From Oscillospiraceae bacterium (lineage in GTDB: Bacteria; Bacillota; Clostridia; Oscillospirales; QAMX01), in the NCBI GenBank assembly GCA_015067825.1, contig SVLQ01000002.1, positions 186,001 through 250,000 on the forward strand: DNA of 64,000 nucleotides, given 5' to 3'. The translations under genes and the position numbers were made by a program. Below the pieces are notes generated by a model, which had not been told where the DNA came from, searched no databases, and saw only the letters and a program-made list of their open reading frames with translations. This document shows positions 8,338-17,265 of this stretch, in pieces. The stretch's first letter is position 1, and every line of letters begins with the position of its first letter.

Positions 8338-9804
8338 ATGCGTTTGAAAGAAGTTTTGAACGGCATCGCTCTTTTGAGCGTGCATTGTGATCTGGAAGCG
8401 GAAGTCGCGCACCTGACCATCGACAGCCGCCGTGCGCAAGCCGGCACTTTGTTCTGCGCGGTCTACGGCGCGGAATCGAAGGTCCATGGCGTCCGATACG
8501 CCGCCGGCGCGGTCAAAAACGGCGCGGTCTGTGTGCTGACGGACGTCCCGTGCGACGAATCGCTGCCCTATGTCCTCGTCGAAAACGCCGAGGTCGCCCT
8601 TGCGATCGCGGCGGCGAATCTGAACGGCCGTCCGGCCGAACGCCTGCGCATCATCGGCGTCACCGGCACCAACGGAAAAACGACGACGACCCATCTCGTG
8701 CGCGATATTTTGGCGCATAACGGCAAAAAATGCGGTCTGATCGGCACCAACGAGCTCGTCATCGGCGATACCGTCGTCGAAGACCATCCGGCGTTTACGA
8801 CGACGCCCGAACCGCCTGAACTCCATGCGCTCTTTGCGCAGATGGCCGATGCCGGCTGCGAGTTTGCGATCATGGAGGTTTCGTCGCACGCGCTGGCACT
8901 GAACCGCGTGTACGGCGTGCGGTTTGAGGCTGCGGCGTATACGAATCTCTCGCAGGATCATCTGAACTATCACGAAACGATGGAAGCCTACGCCGAGGCG
9001 AAGTCCCGCCTGTTTGCGCAGACCGATACGGCGATCATTAACCTCGACGACGCCTATGCCGCGCAGATGCAGCAGACGGCGGCGGGCAAGGTCTTGACCT
9101 TCTCGAGAAAGAGCACTCACGCCGATCTGGCGGCCAAAAATATCAAGCTGCACGCCTCGTCGGTCGAATTCGAAGCGCTTGCAGGCGATGGGATCCAACG
9201 CATGAAGCTGGGGATTCCGGGTGCGTTTTCGGTGGAAAATGCGCTGGCGGCGATCGGCATTACGATGTCGGTCGGGCTGGAGCTTGACGAGATCGCCGAA
9301 GGTCTGGCGGCGGCCAAGGGTGTTTTGGGCCGCGCCGAGGTCGTACCTGTCGGCATGGACTACACGGTCATGATCGACTACGCCCATTCGCCCGATTCCC
9401 TCGAAAATATCCTCGCGACCGTGCGTCCGATCACGGAAGGGCGCGTGATCGCGGTGTTTGGCTGCGGCGGCGACCGCGACAAAACCAAGCGCCCGCAGAT
9501 GGGCCGCATCGCCGAATGTCTGGCCGACCACTGCGTCGTCACCAGCGATAACCCGCGTACGGAAGATCCCGCGGCGATCATCGAAGATATCGTGGCGGGT
9601 ATGAAGAAAACGAACCACACCTGCGTCGAAAACCGGCGTGAAGCCATCGGTGCGGCTCTCGATATGGCTCGCCCCGGCGATTTCGTGCTGATTGCTGGCA
9701 AGGGACAGGAAATGTACCAGGAGATCATGGGCGTCAAGTATCCGTTTGACGAGCGCGTGGTCATCCGCGAACATCTTGCGCTGAAAGAAGGCGGCAACGT
9801 ATGA
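8338..9804 (+). CDS. murE: UDP-MurNAc-L-Ala-D-Glu:meso-diaminopimelate ligase MurE
   Basis: Adds the third residue to the peptidoglycan stem peptide in the cytoplasm, using ATP. The 488-residue protein has the Mur ligase ATP loop GVTGTNGKTTTTHL (from about residue 107) and the substrate-selecting motif DNPR at 404-407, which in characterised enzymes marks meso-DAP rather than lysine. The ATG at 8338 is preferred over an upstream GTG (8317) because GGAG lies 8 nt before it. Its stop overlaps the murF start by 4 nt (ATGA), showing translational coupling. Confidence 0.94.
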   Translation: MRLKEVLNGIALLSVHCDLEAEVAHLTIDSRRAQAGTLFCAVYGAESKVHGVRYAAGAVKNGAVCVLTDVPCDESLPYVLVENAEVALAIAAANLNGRPAERLRIIGVTGTNGKTTTTHLVRDILAHNGKKCGLIGTNELVIGDTVVEDHPAFTTTPEPPELHALFAQMADAGCEFAIMEVSSHALALNRVYGVRFEAAAYTNLSQDHLNYHETMEAYAEAKSRLFAQTDTAIINLDDAYAAQMQQTAAGKVLTFSRKSTHADLAAKNIKLHASSVEFEALAGDGIQRMKLGIPGAFSVENALAAIGITMSVGLELDEIAEGLAAAKGVLGRAEVVPVGMDYTVMIDYAHSPDSLENILATVRPITEGRVIAVFGCGGDRDKTKRPQMGRIAECLADHCVVTSDNPRTEDPAAIIEDIVAGMKKTNHTCVENRREAIGAALDMARPGDFVLIAGKGQEMYQEIMGVKYPFDERVVIREHLALKEGGNV

Positions 9805-11174
9805 TCCGACTGTCCGGAGAACAGATCCTCGCACTCTTAAATGCCGAAGAACCCGGTTGGGCGCGCCCTGCGCACGATATGCCCGCGTGGTACGCCGACG
9901 GCGTTTCGACCGACTCGCGTTCGGTGCGCCCGGGCGAGCTGTTTATCCCGCTGACGGGTGAGCGCTTCGACGGTCACGAATACATCGGCATGGCACTGAC
10001 GGCCGGTGCGGCGGGCGTTCTGACGGCGCGTGCCGAGCTGCCGTGTGCGGCGAGCATCTGGGTACCGGATACGCGCCTTGCGCTGCAAAAACTGGCGAGT
10101 GCCTACCGCGCGCAGTTCTCACCGACTGTTATCGGTCTGACCGGCAGCGTCGGCAAAACGACGACCAAAGAGCTGACGGCGGCGGTTTTTAGCGCCCACT
10201 GCCAAACGATGAAAACAAACGGCAACTTCAACAACGATATCGGCGTTCCGCTCACGCTTTTGCGCTTCGATCCGGCCGACGAAGCCGCCGTGATCGAAAT
10301 GGGCATGTCGCACCTGCGCGAGATCGCGCTTCTGACGCGCCTTGCGCGCCCGGATATCGCCGTGATCACCAACGTCGGCACTTCCCACATCGGCAACCTC
10401 GGCTCGCAGGAGAATATCTGCCGGGCCAAGCTGGAAATTCTGGAGGGCCTCGCCGACGGCGGTACGGTCGTTTTGAACGGCGACGATGCTTTCCTGAACC
10501 GCGCGGAGATCCCAGCGAAGTTTAGGGTGCTGAAATTTGCGATCGAAAACGAAGCAGCCGACGTCCGCGCGGAAAATATCTGCGAAAAAGAAGAAGGCAG
10601 CGAATTTTCGATCGTCTGGAACGGAAAATCCTACCCGGCCGCGCTCCAACTCGCCGGCCGCCACCATATCTGCAATGCGCTTGCGGCGTTTGCCGCCGGT
10701 ATCGCCGGCGGTGTCGCGCCCGAAACGGCCGCGGCTGCGCTCGTGACCGTTCTGCCCGAGGGGATGCGCCAGCGCGTGACCGAAAAAGACGGCTGCACCG
10801 TGATCGAAGATTGCTACAACGCCAATCCCGATTCGATGCGCGCGGCACTCAAGGTGCTCTCAGGCTACAAAAATCGCCGCAAAATCGCCTTGCTGGGTGA
10901 TATGCTGGAGCTCGGTGAATTCGCCGCAAGCGCCCATAGAGAGATCGGCGCGGAAGCGGTACGATCGGCCGATATCCTCCTTGCCGTCGGCACCTATGCG
11001 GCGGAATTTGCCGCCGGAGCGCGGGAAAACGGCATGGATCCCAACTGTATTTTTACCCCTGCGCGTGCTAATGCCGCCGAGCTCCTCCGAGAGATCCGCC
11101 GGAGCGGCGACGTGATTCTGGTCAAGGCCAGTCGCGGAATGCGCATGGAAGAGATCGCTGCGGCTGCGTTTTAG
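9801..11174 (+). CDS. murF: UDP-MurNAc-tripeptide:D-Ala-D-Ala ligase MurF
   Basis: Completes the UDP-MurNAc-pentapeptide by attaching D-Ala-D-Ala. The 457 residues contain the N-terminal substrate-binding domain with DSRSVRPGELFIPL, the ATP loop GLTGSVGKTTTKEL (about 112-125), the GNFNNDIGVPLTLL motif characteristic of MurF, and the C-terminal DCYNANPDSM segment. It overlaps murE by 4 nt and precedes mraY by 36 nt, so the three are one transcription unit. Confidence 0.95.
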   Translation: MIRLSGEQILALLNAEEPGWARPAHDMPAWYADGVSTDSRSVRPGELFIPLTGERFDGHEYIGMALTAGAAGVLTARAELPCAASIWVPDTRLALQKLASAYRAQFSPTVIGLTGSVGKTTTKELTAAVFSAHCQTMKTNGNFNNDIGVPLTLLRFDPADEAAVIEMGMSHLREIALLTRLARPDIAVITNVGTSHIGNLGSQENICRAKLEILEGLADGGTVVLNGDDAFLNRAEIPAKFRVLKFAIENEAADVRAENICEKEEGSEFSIVWNGKSYPAALQLAGRHHICNALAAFAAGIAGGVAPETAAAALVTVLPEGMRQRVTEKDGCTVIEDCYNANPDSMRAALKVLSGYKNRRKIALLGDMLELGEFAASAHREIGAEAVRSADILLAVGTYAAEFAAGARENGMDPNCIFTPARANAAELLREIRRSGDVILVKASRGMRMEEIAAAAF

Positions 11175-11210
11175 CCGCGCGCAAACAATGCGAAAGAAGG
11201 GGACAAACAA

Positions 11211-12203
11211 ATGATGGAATATATTTGGGTCGGTGCGGCCTGTGTCGCCGCGTTTGTCATCAGTGTGTTGGTCGGCAAATGGCTGATCCCGGTTTTGCGG
11301 CGGGCAAAGCTCGGCCAGCAGATCAAAGAGATCGGCCCCAACTGGCACATGAGCAAACAGGGTACGCCGGTTATGGGCGGTTTGATGTTTATCGCCGCAA
11401 CCGTGCTTGTTTCGGCCGTGGGAATCTTCGGTTTCTTCGGTGAGACGGCACCAATGCTGTGCGTGCTGTTTTTGGCCGTTTCCTCCGCGCTGATCGGTTT
11501 TCTCGATGACTACGAAAAGCTGACGAAAAAACGCAATCTCGGCCTGACCGGGCTGCAAAAAATCGTGCTGCAGGTCGCCGTGACCGTGATCTTCATCGTG
11601 CTGCTTGAGGTGTTGGAAATCAGTTCGAATACGGTCTATCTGCCGTTTTTTGATCTCACCTTCCACCTGCCCAAGGTGATCTACTACATTGCTGCGACTT
11701 TTGTGGTCCTCGGCACGATCAATGCCGCCAACCTCACCGACGGAGTAGACGGTCTCGCGACGGGCGTGACCATGCCGATCGCCGCGTTCTTCGCCGTTGC
11801 CGCTTTCCTGATGGGCAAGATCGGCCTTTCGCTGATGTCGGCTGCGTTTTTTGGCGCACTCTGCGGCTTCCTTGTCTATAACTTCCATCCGGCTAAGGTC
11901 TTCATGGGCGACACGGGTTCGCTCTTTATCGGCGGCATGGTCACGGGTTTGGCCTTTGTGCTCGATATGCCGCTGATCATCCTCGTTGTCGGCTTGGTCT
12001 ATTTCATCGAGGCGCTTTCGGATATTTTGCAGGTCGGCTACTTCAAACTGACCCACGGCAAGCGTATTTTCAAAATGGCACCGATCCACCACCATTTCGA
12101 GCTGTGTGGCTGGTCGGAAAAGAAGATTTTCTTTGTGTTTTCGGGCGTGACGCTGCTGATGGCAGCCCTCGCGCTCTTCGGTGTACACGGGCTCTGGCAG
12201 TAA
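11211..12203 (+). CDS. mraY: Phospho-MurNAc-pentapeptide transferase MraY
   Basis: Integral membrane enzyme that makes lipid I by moving phospho-MurNAc-pentapeptide to undecaprenyl phosphate. The 330-residue protein is rich in membrane spans and carries the family signatures GTPVMGGLMF, LDDYEKLTKKRNLGL, NLTDGVDGLATG (with catalytic Asp), GDTGSLFIGG and the cytoplasmic HHHFE loop. murD normally follows mraY; here ftsW starts 39 nt later instead. Confidence 0.96.
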   Translation: MMEYIWVGAACVAAFVISVLVGKWLIPVLRRAKLGQQIKEIGPNWHMSKQGTPVMGGLMFIAATVLVSAVGIFGFFGETAPMLCVLFLAVSSALIGFLDDYEKLTKKRNLGLTGLQKIVLQVAVTVIFIVLLEVLEISSNTVYLPFFDLTFHLPKVIYYIAATFVVLGTINAANLTDGVDGLATGVTMPIAAFFAVAAFLMGKIGLSLMSAAFFGALCGFLVYNFHPAKVFMGDTGSLFIGGMVTGLAFVLDMPLIILVVGLVYFIEALSDILQVGYFKLTHGKRIFKMAPIHHHFELCGWSEKKIFFVFSGVTLLMAALALFGVHGLWQ

Positions 12204-12242
12204 ACGCGCCGGAGACCTCCGGACGTTGGGAAAGGCATGGGC

Positions 12243-13619
12243 ATGGATCAGAAAAGACGGACAAGTGCACATCAGGAATATGACAGACTGGCAGTCAGGC
12301 CACGGTCGGCCCGGCGCAGTGATCGGCCGGAGGCCGACCTGCCGCATCCGACCGTTTCGTATGCGTCCCGCGCGCATGAACGTGCGAGTGCGGCGGCCTT
12401 CGACGGTGCCGGTCTGTCGCCGCGCGCTGCCCAGCCTGCCGGAGAAGCCAGAATCGACGAGATTCTGCGCGCCAATCCCCAACGCCCGGTCAAACAGAAA
12501 AAGAAGTTTGCCCCGGTCGATGTCCCGTTTTTTATGCTGGTGTTCGGCCTTCTGTGCTTTGGCCTCGTCATGATGTACTCCGCCAGCTACGCGTGGGCGA
12601 TCGAGGACTACGGCTCGCCACACTACTATATCAGCCGTCAGGCGATCTTTGCGGTGCTGGGGCTGGCGGTCATGATCGTTGCGGCGATCTTCGACTATTC
12701 CCGCCTCAAACACTGGCTGCTCATCGGCTCTTACTTCCTGCTGTGTATGATCCTGCTGGTCATGGTCATTTTCTATGGCCGCACGGCCAACGGCGCCAAG
12801 CGTTGGCTGGAGATTCTCGGCATTACCTTCCAACCATCCGAGTTTGCAAAATTCGCCGTCATCTATATGCTTGCTTGGCTCTATTCAATCGCGGGCAAAC
12901 GCGTCCGTACCTTTAAGTGGGGGATGCTCCCGCTGCTGGGGGTTCTGGCGGCGATCGTTCCGCTGATTATCGTCCAAAAACACATCTCCGCTATTCTTCT
13001 GATCGGTGCAACAGCCGGTATCATGACCTTCCTCGCCGGTGCAAAGCTCTGGCAGATCGGCGGTTTGCTCGGAGTCGGCGGTGGCGGTTTGGTGCTGCTT
13101 GTCGCGTTTTCCGAAAAATTTGCCTACATCACCAACCGCATTGCTGTCTGGCAAGATCCGTTTATCGATCCGCGCGGCCTTGGTTACCAGACGATCCAGT
13201 CGATGTATGCAATCGCCAGCGGTGGTATTTTCGGCCTTGGCCTCGGCCAAAGCCGCCAAAAACAGCTCTATCTCCCCGAAGCGCACAACGACTACGTGTT
13301 TTCTATCGTCTGCGAAGAACTGGGGATGGTCGGTGCGGTGCTGCTTTTGTGCCTCTTTTTGGCGCTGATCGTCCGCGGTTACTGGATCGCGATCCATGCG
13401 ACCGATAAGTTCGGCAGCCTGCTCGTCAGCGGCATCATTACGCAGATTGCGCTGCAGGTGCTGATGAACATCGCCGTTGTCACCAACACAATGCCCGTTA
13501 CCGGTGTTTCGCTGCCGTTTTTCAGCTACGGTGGCACCTCGCTCGTTCTGCTGCTGGCGGAAATGGGCGTCGTTCTCAGCGTTTCCAAGCAAATCCGCAC
13601 CGATCGCGTCTCGAAATAA
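12243..13619 (+). CDS. ftsW: FtsW/SpoVE-type SEDS peptidoglycan glycosyltransferase
   Basis: SEDS-family lipid II polymerase that partners with the class B PBP upstream. The 458-residue protein has a basic cytoplasmic N-terminal extension of about 85 residues and then roughly ten membrane spans, ending with the signature NTMPVTGVSLPFFSYGGTS. The long hydrophilic extension is notable. Two ATGs (12237, 12243) are possible; the second is better spaced from GGAAAGG. It could be the division (FtsW) or sporulation (SpoVE) paralogue; position favours a septal role. Confidence 0.92.
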   Translation: MDQKRRTSAHQEYDRLAVRPRSARRSDRPEADLPHPTVSYASRAHERASAAAFDGAGLSPRAAQPAGEARIDEILRANPQRPVKQKKKFAPVDVPFFMLVFGLLCFGLVMMYSASYAWAIEDYGSPHYYISRQAIFAVLGLAVMIVAAIFDYSRLKHWLLIGSYFLLCMILLVMVIFYGRTANGAKRWLEILGITFQPSEFAKFAVIYMLAWLYSIAGKRVRTFKWGMLPLLGVLAAIVPLIIVQKHISAILLIGATAGIMTFLAGAKLWQIGGLLGVGGGGLVLLVAFSEKFAYITNRIAVWQDPFIDPRGLGYQTIQSMYAIASGGIFGLGLGQSRQKQLYLPEAHNDYVFSIVCEELGMVGAVLLLCLFLALIVRGYWIAIHATDKFGSLLVSGIITQIALQVLMNIAVVTNTMPVTGVSLPFFSYGGTSLVLLLAEMGVVLSVSKQIRTDRVSK

Positions 13620-13652
13620 GCGCCATCACCTCATGTTGCAGGAGGGCAGATC

Positions 13653-14780
13653 ATGAAGATCATGCTTGCGGGCGGCGGTACAGCCGGCCACATCAACCCG
13701 GCGATCGCCATCGCCAAATACATCCGCAAACACCGTCCGTCGGCCGAACTTCTCTTTATCGGCGCCGACAACGGCATGGAAAACAAACTCGTGCCCGAAG
13801 CGGGCTTTGCGCTTAAAACCTTCCCGATGTCGGGTATGATGCGCGGCCTGACGCCCAAGGCCTTTGCCCATAACTTCAAAACCGCGCGCAAAATGTTCGG
13901 CGCGATGAAGGCCGCCGACAAGATCATCGCCGAGTTCGCCCCCGATATCATCATCGGCACCGGCGGCTTTGCCTGTTTCCCGCCGCTCTACCGCGGTGCC
14001 AAGCGCGGTATCCCCACAGTGATCCACGAATCCAACGTGCTCCCGGGCCGCACAAATCGCCTGCTCGCGCGCTACGTCGACAAGGTGCTGCTCGGGTTTG
14101 AAGATGGACGTAGTAATTTCAAGCAGACCGAAAAATTGCAGTTTACCGGCAACCCCTTGCGTGAAGGGATGGTTTTCGACCAAAAAGCCGAGGCCAAAAG
14201 GCTGCTCGGCATCGAAACGCCGCTTGTCTACTCCGCCTACGGTTCGCTGGGCGCACAGGTGATGAACACGCTGACGGCCGAACTGTTTGCGATCGAAGAG
14301 AAAAACGGTGCGACCTTCCGCCATATCCATTCGACCGGCTCGTTCGGTGCGAAGTGGATGCCGCAGAAGGTGGCAGAAATGGGCGTTGACTTGGCGAACA
14401 CACCGCGGATTGATATGCGCGAGTACGTCTACGATGCGCCGATGGTGCTGGCAGCGGCGGATGTGATGATCTGCCGGGCGGGCGCGATGACAATGAGCGA
14501 GATCTGTGCCACCGGTACTCCGGCGATTATTGTGCCTTCGCCCAATGTCGCCGACGACCACCAACGCAAAAATGCCCGCGCTCTCTCCGACCGCGGCGCG
14601 GCGATCTATCTGGAAGAAGAAGGCCTGACGGCTCAGAAACTGTATGATACGATCGCGGAGCTGCTTGCCGACAACGCCAAGCGGGCAGCCATGCGCGAAG
14701 CTGCGCTGGCACTGGCGGTTTTCGATGCCGAAGAGCAGATCTGGCAGTGTGTGCTGGAGCTGACCGGCGAAAAAGCATAG
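13653..14780 (+). CDS. murG: UDP-GlcNAc:lipid I N-acetylglucosaminyltransferase MurG
   Basis: Peripheral membrane GT-B enzyme that converts lipid I to lipid II. The 375 residues begin MKIMLAGGGTAGHINPAIA, the glycine-rich loop of MurG, with the second loop GTGGFACFPPLYRG near residue 98 and the donor-binding segment ICRAGAMTMSEICATGTPAIIVPSP near residue 271. AGGAGGGC precedes the ATG. It follows ftsW by 33 nt, the usual order. Confidence 0.96.
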   Translation: MKIMLAGGGTAGHINPAIAIAKYIRKHRPSAELLFIGADNGMENKLVPEAGFALKTFPMSGMMRGLTPKAFAHNFKTARKMFGAMKAADKIIAEFAPDIIIGTGGFACFPPLYRGAKRGIPTVIHESNVLPGRTNRLLARYVDKVLLGFEDGRSNFKQTEKLQFTGNPLREGMVFDQKAEAKRLLGIETPLVYSAYGSLGAQVMNTLTAELFAIEEKNGATFRHIHSTGSFGAKWMPQKVAEMGVDLANTPRIDMREYVYDAPMVLAAADVMICRAGAMTMSEICATGTPAIIVPSPNVADDHQRKNARALSDRGAAIYLEEEGLTAQKLYDTIAELLADNAKRAAMREAALALAVFDAEEQIWQCVLELTGEKA

Positions 14781-14874
14781 CGAAAAAACGATCCGGAACA
14801 AGTTTGCGCCGAAACCCATAGAATGGAACGCAATGCTTTGAAAAAAGCATGCGGGAAGGCGTGAGGTTTCGGAT

Positions 14875-16140
14875 ATGGATTACATAAAGGTGGAGGGCGG
14901 CCGTGCGCTCACCGGCTCTGTGCGGGTGTACGGTGCCAAAAACAGTGTGCTGCCGATTTTGGCGGCGAGTGTGCTCACGAGTGGCGTGAGCGTGATCGAA
15001 AATTGCCCGCGGCTGAAGGATATCGATGCGATGCTGGCGATTTTGCGGGCACTCGGATGTGAAGTTACGGCTGAGGAGCGGACGATCACCGTTGACAGCA
15101 GTGGGCCAATCGCCGCAGAGATCTCTGCCGAACAGATGTCGGCACTGCGCGCATCGATCGCATTTTTGGGCGCCCTGCTCGCGCGAAACGGCCGGGCAGA
15201 ACTATTTGTGCCGGGTGGGTGCGAGCTCGGTTCGCGGCCGATCGACATTCATCTGTGGGCGCTGATGCGCCTGGGTGCCAAAATCCGGCAGCAGGATGGC
15301 CGCCTGCACGCGACGGTATCGCGCGGTAACGGTTGCGAACTGGTGCTGCCGATCCCGAGCGTGGGCGCAACGGAAAATATCATGCTCTTTGCCACGGCCT
15401 GCGGCGGCGAGACGGTGATCGTCAATGCCGCGCGCGAGCCTGAAATCGTCGATTTGCAGACCTATCTGAATGCGGCCGGTTTCTCCGTTTCCGGTGCCGG
15501 TTCGCCGGTGATCCGCATCGTCGGCGGGCGAAAAACGCAACCAACGCAGGTGGTTCACCGTGTGATTCCCGACCGCATTGCCGCAGCAACGTGGATGTGC
15601 GCGACGGCAAGTGCCGGCGGCGAGGTGATGGTGACGGGGGTCGAACCCGAACCCCTTGCGCTTCTCGGTGAACTGCTGGCGGAAATGGGCTGCGGCGTGC
15701 AGTTTGTGGCCGACGCAGTGACCATACGGCGTGTCGGATCGCTGCAGGCGCCGCGCGCGACTGTCCGCACCGGGCCGTATCCGGGATTTCCCACGGATAT
15801 GCAGCCGTTGCTGATGGTTCCGGCGGTTTTGGCGCATGGACAGACGGTTTTTGAGGAAAATATGTTTGACAGCCGCTACCGGCACGTGCCCGAGCTCAAC
15901 CGCATGGGTGCGGAGATCATGGTCAGCGGGAAGTATGCGCTGTGCGGCGGGATCGAACGCCTGCGCGGTGCGAGTGTTTGTGCGGCCGACCTACGCGGCG
16001 GTGCGGCGCTGGTATGCGCGGCGCTGTGCGCGGAGGGTGAGAGCACGATCCGAAATATTGAATACATCGACCGCGGCTACGAAAGCATCGAAGATTCGCT
16101 GCGCCTGTTGGGTGCGGATGTGCGAAGGGTGCGCGGGTAG
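14875..16140 (+). CDS. murA: UDP-GlcNAc 1-carboxyvinyltransferase MurA
   Basis: First committed enzyme of peptidoglycan synthesis, transferring enolpyruvate from PEP to UDP-GlcNAc. The 421-residue protein has the N-terminal GAKNSVLPILAAS motif (catalytic Lys-Asn) and Cys116 in PGGCELGSRP, the residue alkylated by fosfomycin; its presence predicts sensitivity at the target level. It lies 94 nt after murG, in the place often taken by murA or murB in Clostridia, and a small ATGCTTT/AAAGCAT hairpin occurs in that gap. Confidence 0.95.
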   Translation: MDYIKVEGGRALTGSVRVYGAKNSVLPILAASVLTSGVSVIENCPRLKDIDAMLAILRALGCEVTAEERTITVDSSGPIAAEISAEQMSALRASIAFLGALLARNGRAELFVPGGCELGSRPIDIHLWALMRLGAKIRQQDGRLHATVSRGNGCELVLPIPSVGATENIMLFATACGGETVIVNAAREPEIVDLQTYLNAAGFSVSGAGSPVIRIVGGRKTQPTQVVHRVIPDRIAAATWMCATASAGGEVMVTGVEPEPLALLGELLAEMGCGVQFVADAVTIRRVGSLQAPRATVRTGPYPGFPTDMQPLLMVPAVLAHGQTVFEENMFDSRYRHVPELNRMGAEIMVSGKYALCGGIERLRGASVCAADLRGGAALVCAALCAEGESTIRNIEYIDRGYESIEDSLRLLGADVRRVRG

Positions 16141-16172
16141 CGCGGGATTACGGAATGATACAGAGGAGAACC

Positions 16173-17108
16173 ATGGCGACAGGATACGGCGGACAAGAGA
16201 ATCCCCGCAAAAAGACGGCTGTTCCCCCGGAAAACGGCAGACCGTCTTTTTCGCATGCCCAAAACAATCCGTCAGCCGAAGACCGTGCGCGCAAAAATGC
16301 GCGAATTGCCGAAAAAGCCGCCCGTGAACCCAAGACTGAGCCGACCGCGGGCACGCGTCCGGTTGCCAAAGCGCGCAAACGCGCCCGCGCCCGCAAGACG
16401 TTTGCGCGGTTCTATATTTGCGCGGCGGTCGTTTTGGTCACGCTGGCCATCCTGATGGCTGTAACCGTGTTTTTTACGGTGGAAGTCATCGAGGTCAACG
16501 GGAATCAGCGCTATTCCGCCGAGGAAATCATCGAAAAAACCGGTATCGAATTCGGCGACAATCTCTTGCTGCTCGACAAATTCGAAGCTGTCGACAGTAT
16601 CCGGGAAGCGCTTTTGTTTGTCAGCGATGTGGAGATCCGCCGTTCGCTGCCGAATAAGTTAGTCATCAACGTCACGGAAGTCAAGCTTGCGGTGGCGTTT
16701 GACTGCGGCGAGGATGGCTTCTGGCTGGCTGACACGAATGGGCGTCTTTTGGAACGGGCGGACAAGCGGCCGTCTTACTCCGCCAGAATCAGCGGCATCG
16801 AACTGAAAAATCCGGTGCTCGGCAGCATTTTTACCGCCACTGAAAGCGAAAAACAGCAGCCGTTGGAGCTCCTGATCGCCGAACTGGCCGCAACCGGGTG
16901 CATCGAAGGTGCTTCCGACATCCGCATTGAAAAGATCTACGACATCCGCATGACCTACAAAGGCCGTTACGAGATCGTTTTCGGCCGCAGCGATCAGATC
17001 GCTGGTGCGCTTGCAAAGCTCGATTTGGTTGTGGAAGAGCTGGAGCGGGAGGGGATCTACAGCGGAGAGATCGATTTTTCCGACGGCGGGGTGCGCGTGA
17101 TCGGCTGA
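16173..17108 (+). CDS. divIB: Cell division protein DivIB/FtsQ
   Basis: Bitopic divisome scaffold. The 311 residues show a long basic, Ala/Arg/Lys-rich cytoplasmic region (about 1-78), one membrane span (FYICAAVVLVTLAILMAVTVFF, about 79-100), and right after it the POTRA domain (VEVIEVNGNQRYSAEEII) and the beta domain. The ATG at 16173 follows AGAGGAGAACC and is preferred over an ATG 18 nt upstream. It stands between murA and ftsZ, the usual order. Confidence 0.9.
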   Translation: MATGYGGQENPRKKTAVPPENGRPSFSHAQNNPSAEDRARKNARIAEKAAREPKTEPTAGTRPVAKARKRARARKTFARFYICAAVVLVTLAILMAVTVFFTVEVIEVNGNQRYSAEEIIEKTGIEFGDNLLLLDKFEAVDSIREALLFVSDVEIRRSLPNKLVINVTEVKLAVAFDCGEDGFWLADTNGRLLERADKRPSYSARISGIELKNPVLGSIFTATESEKQQPLELLIAELAATGCIEGASDIRIEKIYDIRMTYKGRYEIVFGRSDQIAGALAKLDLVVEELEREGIYSGEIDFSDGGVRVIG

Positions 17109-17165
17109 TGGAAAAAATCGGCAGAAAAAAATTGCGGAAACCGACAAAAAAGTGCGACAATAATA

Positions 17166-17194
17166 TTGTAATTTCGACGAAATTGGTGTACAAT
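17166..17194 (+). promoter_or_regulatory. Promoter upstream of the ftsZ pair
   Basis: TTGTAA (17166-17171) and TACAAT (17189-17194) are spaced by 17 nt in an AT-rich 157-nt gap, giving the two ftsZ genes a local promoter besides cluster read-through. Further TATAAT-like sequences overlap just downstream (ATATATAATG), so the exact start point is uncertain. Confidence 0.6.
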
Positions 17195-17265
17195 ATATAA
17201 TGTATATAAAATAGCTATGCTATCTTCATATCAATACAGTCATCATGACGCGGGAGGAAAATAAA

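Noticed and set aside
7441-9834. A 797-codon open frame antisense to the PBP and murE genes
   Set aside because: High GC gives long open antisense frames. It has no family motif and lies over two genes with complete, conserved domains. The same holds for long antisense frames over fusA (35879-37933) and the GH38 gene (43003-45108).
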